Source of the DNA: Chloroflexota bacterium
GTDB lineage: Bacteria; Chloroflexota; Anaerolineae; Fen-1058
Assembly: GCA_016219235.1 (NCBI GenBank)
Contig: JACRBO010000804.1
Coordinates: 1 to 6,725, forward strand
Length of the DNA: 6,725 nucleotides
Direction of reading: 5' to 3'
In this document: piece after piece, positions 5,422 to 6,725 of the stretch
Numbering within the stretch: position 1 is the first letter of the stretch
Layout of the letters: the number at the start of each line of letters is the position of its first letter
Notes under the pieces: model-generated
Databases searched by the model: none
Seen by the model: only the letters and a program-made list of their open reading frames with translations
What the model was told of the DNA's origin: nothing
Made by a program: the position numbers and the translations under genes

Positions 5422-5709
5422 GAGGAACGATCAGGGATTCATCGAGCACAAGGGGCGCTGGATGTGAGCCAGACGCGGTCGCATCACTCCGCCAGTCGAC
5501 GCAGCCAGTGGAGTCAGGTCGAAAAACCTGTAGAGGGAGGCGGCCTATTGCCGGTCGTTTCCAGTGCCAGACGCGGCGCTGATGGACACGGCGACGCCCG
5601 TTCGCGGTCTCTTCGGGCGACTTGTCGTTGCAAGGTTGCGGACTATTGAGGCCACTTTGTGTTTCAAGGCGTCATCAACGAGGCGGTAGGCCGACGCTGA
5701 TCGCGCTGT
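5422..5709. other. Intergenic stretch without a supported gene
   Basis: Nothing here is convincing as a gene on either strand. A 61-codon plus-strand frame (5464-5649) is Ser/Arg-rich with no recognisable sequence and no good ribosome binding site. An 11-base direct repeat, GCCAGACGCGG, occurs at 5468-5478 and 5566-5576. A weak hairpin (CGCCCG 5595-5600 with CGGGCG 5614-5619) has a 13-base loop and no T run. It may hold the decayed end of an old gene. Confidence 0.4.
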
Positions 5710-6725
5710 CTACGATGCTGATCCGCTCCGTGTAGTGTCCAACAACTTATCCCGATTGGCCCCGTGTCGAATCGCCAGGCCGCCCCGCCCTTCGACCACG
5801 AAGATCACGCCCTGCCGGACTGCCACAGTTGTCAGCCAGTTAGCCTCGGCCTCATCGCGCTCAATGGCCTTATACAACGCCGGCCAGTAACGCCGCTGCT
5901 CGATCAACTGCGACACCGCAGCCCAGTGATTGTCGGGTTCACGCGCGATCTGCACCAGCCGTTTGGCATCGGTGCCTTCACCGATCTGGCCCAACGTCCT
6001 GACCACGCCTTGCTGCACCTCCGGCGGTAGTTTCTTCAGCCGGGCATCTCGCGCCAGCAGCCGCACTTTTGCTAGCACATCGCGCCGCTCGTGAGCCGCT
6101 GCGTAATCGAGCGCTTCCGCCAATATCCGCTCATCGGAATCGGCGAGCAGCTGGGTGAGTGTGTCGGTAGTCAACACATGCCCCGCGAGATCAGTCGGCA
6201 TGTTCGCCAGAAAGCGCAAGGCGATGACGCGTTCCAGCCAATCATTGCCGAGCGCATACTGTGTCAGCCCGGCCGCATACGCCGCTTGCTCTGGCTCCGC
6301 CAGGCTTGACCAAGCCGCCGGCAGTTGATGACCGGTGGCTTTTTGCAGCAGAGTATCGCGATACTTATCGGCCACCACGTGGTCTTGATCGGCCAGATGC
6401 GCGAAGAAAAACTCCACCAACTTCCACGGCCACGCGGGCTGTTCCAACCATAGAATATCGACCGCGCTGAACAGGTGATAGCGACCAATCTCGTCAGTCA
6501 CGGCTTCAGCGGCAGCCGCCAGCAGCGGCCAGATCGCCTCGCGATAACGGGCCGAGGGATAACTGAGATTCCGACCCATGATCAGGTCAGGATCATCATA
6601 CATCCAGTTCAGCAACTGCTGGATGGCATACGGCGTGCCGAGCCGCGCCAGTTCGAAGCGTTGAGACTCACGCAGCGTCCGGGTTTGCAGCACCTGATCG
6701 ATTTGCTCAGGCGCGAATTGCTGCA
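5710..6725 (-). CDS. HEAT-like alpha-helical repeat protein, C-terminal part (start lies outside the window)
   Basis: At least 337 residues, open to the right edge. The internal GTG at 6693-6691 could be taken as a start, but ten further sense codons (beginning QQFAPEQIDQ) precede it with no stop, so the gene probably begins outside. The visible protein is almost wholly alpha-helical and rich in Leu, Ala and Glu. Segments such as DWLERVIALRFLANMP, LTQLLADSDERILAEALDYA and VVRTLGQIGEGTDAKRLVQI have the paired-helix spacing of HEAT/armadillo-like repeats, which usually bind proteins. An aromatic block, ILWLEQPAWPWKLVEFFFAH, lies in the N-terminal third. No catalytic motif is visible. It stops at TAG (5712-5710) with no clear terminator nearby. 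It is on the same strand as the defence cassette, but nothing shows they work together; it could be the C-terminal part of a larger sensor or a stand-alone scaffold. Confidence 0.75.
   Translation of the reverse strand, partial: QQFAPEQIDQVLQTRTLRESQRFELARLGTPYAIQQLLNWMYDDPDLIMGRNLSYPSARYREAIWPLLAAAAEAVTDEIGRYHLFSAVDILWLEQPAWPWKLVEFFFAHLADQDHVVADKYRDTLLQKATGHQLPAAWSSLAEPEQAAYAAGLTQYALGNDWLERVIALRFLANMPTDLAGHVLTTDTLTQLLADSDERILAEALDYAAAHERRDVLAKVRLLARDARLKKLPPEVQQGVVRTLGQIGEGTDAKRLVQIAREPDNHWAAVSQLIEQRRYWPALYKAIERDEAEANWLTTVAVRQGVIFVVEGRGGLAIRHGANRDKLLDTTRSGSAS

Noticed and set aside
5464..5649. 61-codon plus-strand frame in the intergenic stretch
   Set aside because: Ser/Arg-rich product, no good ribosome binding site, no recognisable sequence.
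1..6725. tRNA, rRNA, CRISPR array or insertion-sequence ends
   Set aside because: No T-loop-like motif with a matching cloverleaf, no spaced identical repeats, and no transposase or terminal inverted repeats with target duplications were seen.

Overview
The window is GC-rich bacterial DNA with every convincing gene on the minus strand, so it reads from right to left. The protein style (Arg/Ala-rich, GTG/TTG starts, HEAT-type and PD-(D/E)XK accessory proteins, an R-M-like cassette) resembles an environmental, perhaps Chloroflexota-like bacterium. That placement is an impression, not a demonstrated assignment.

Right to left: (1) 6725-5710, the 3' part of a gene for an all-helical HEAT-like protein of unknown function, whose start lies outside the window. 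(2) 5709-5315, an intergenic stretch with a good sigma70-type promoter (TTGCCA-N17-TATACT), followed within a few bases by a hairpin with a T run, then a good Shine-Dalgarno. (3) 5314-4538, a 258-aa protein with an N-terminal winged-helix-like part and a C-terminal part carrying a PD...ExE pattern of the PD-(D/E)XK nuclease fold. (4) 4537-4018, a 520-base gene-free stretch. Around 4082-4134 it holds a compact candidate two-way control region, with a terminator-like hairpin facing outward on each side. (5) 4017-1, a tightly packed cassette: a PLD-superfamily protein (242 aa), an SNF2-type helicase (882 aa), and the first 212 residues of a large N6-adenine methyltransferase of the Eco57I/type IIG kind, which continues past the left edge.

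The cassette looks like a restriction-modification or phage-defence system. The methylase would mark self DNA, the SNF2 motor would move along DNA, and the PLD module would be the likely nuclease. The helicase stop and methylase start overlap as ATGA, which points to translational coupling.

The most notable point is the PLD-helicase junction. The two reading frames are the same frame, separated by one TAG codon at 3291-3289 plus two sense codons before an unsupported TTG start. Read through, they make one protein of about 1,127 residues, matching the fused PLD-SNF2 helicases I recall from other bacteria. This is either a recent single-base nonsense mutation (for example GAG to TAG), a sequencing error, or an unusual readthrough or reinitiation arrangement. 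The second notable point is that both minus-strand transcription units seem to have a terminator-like hairpin between the possible promoter and the start codon, which suggests attenuation-type control.
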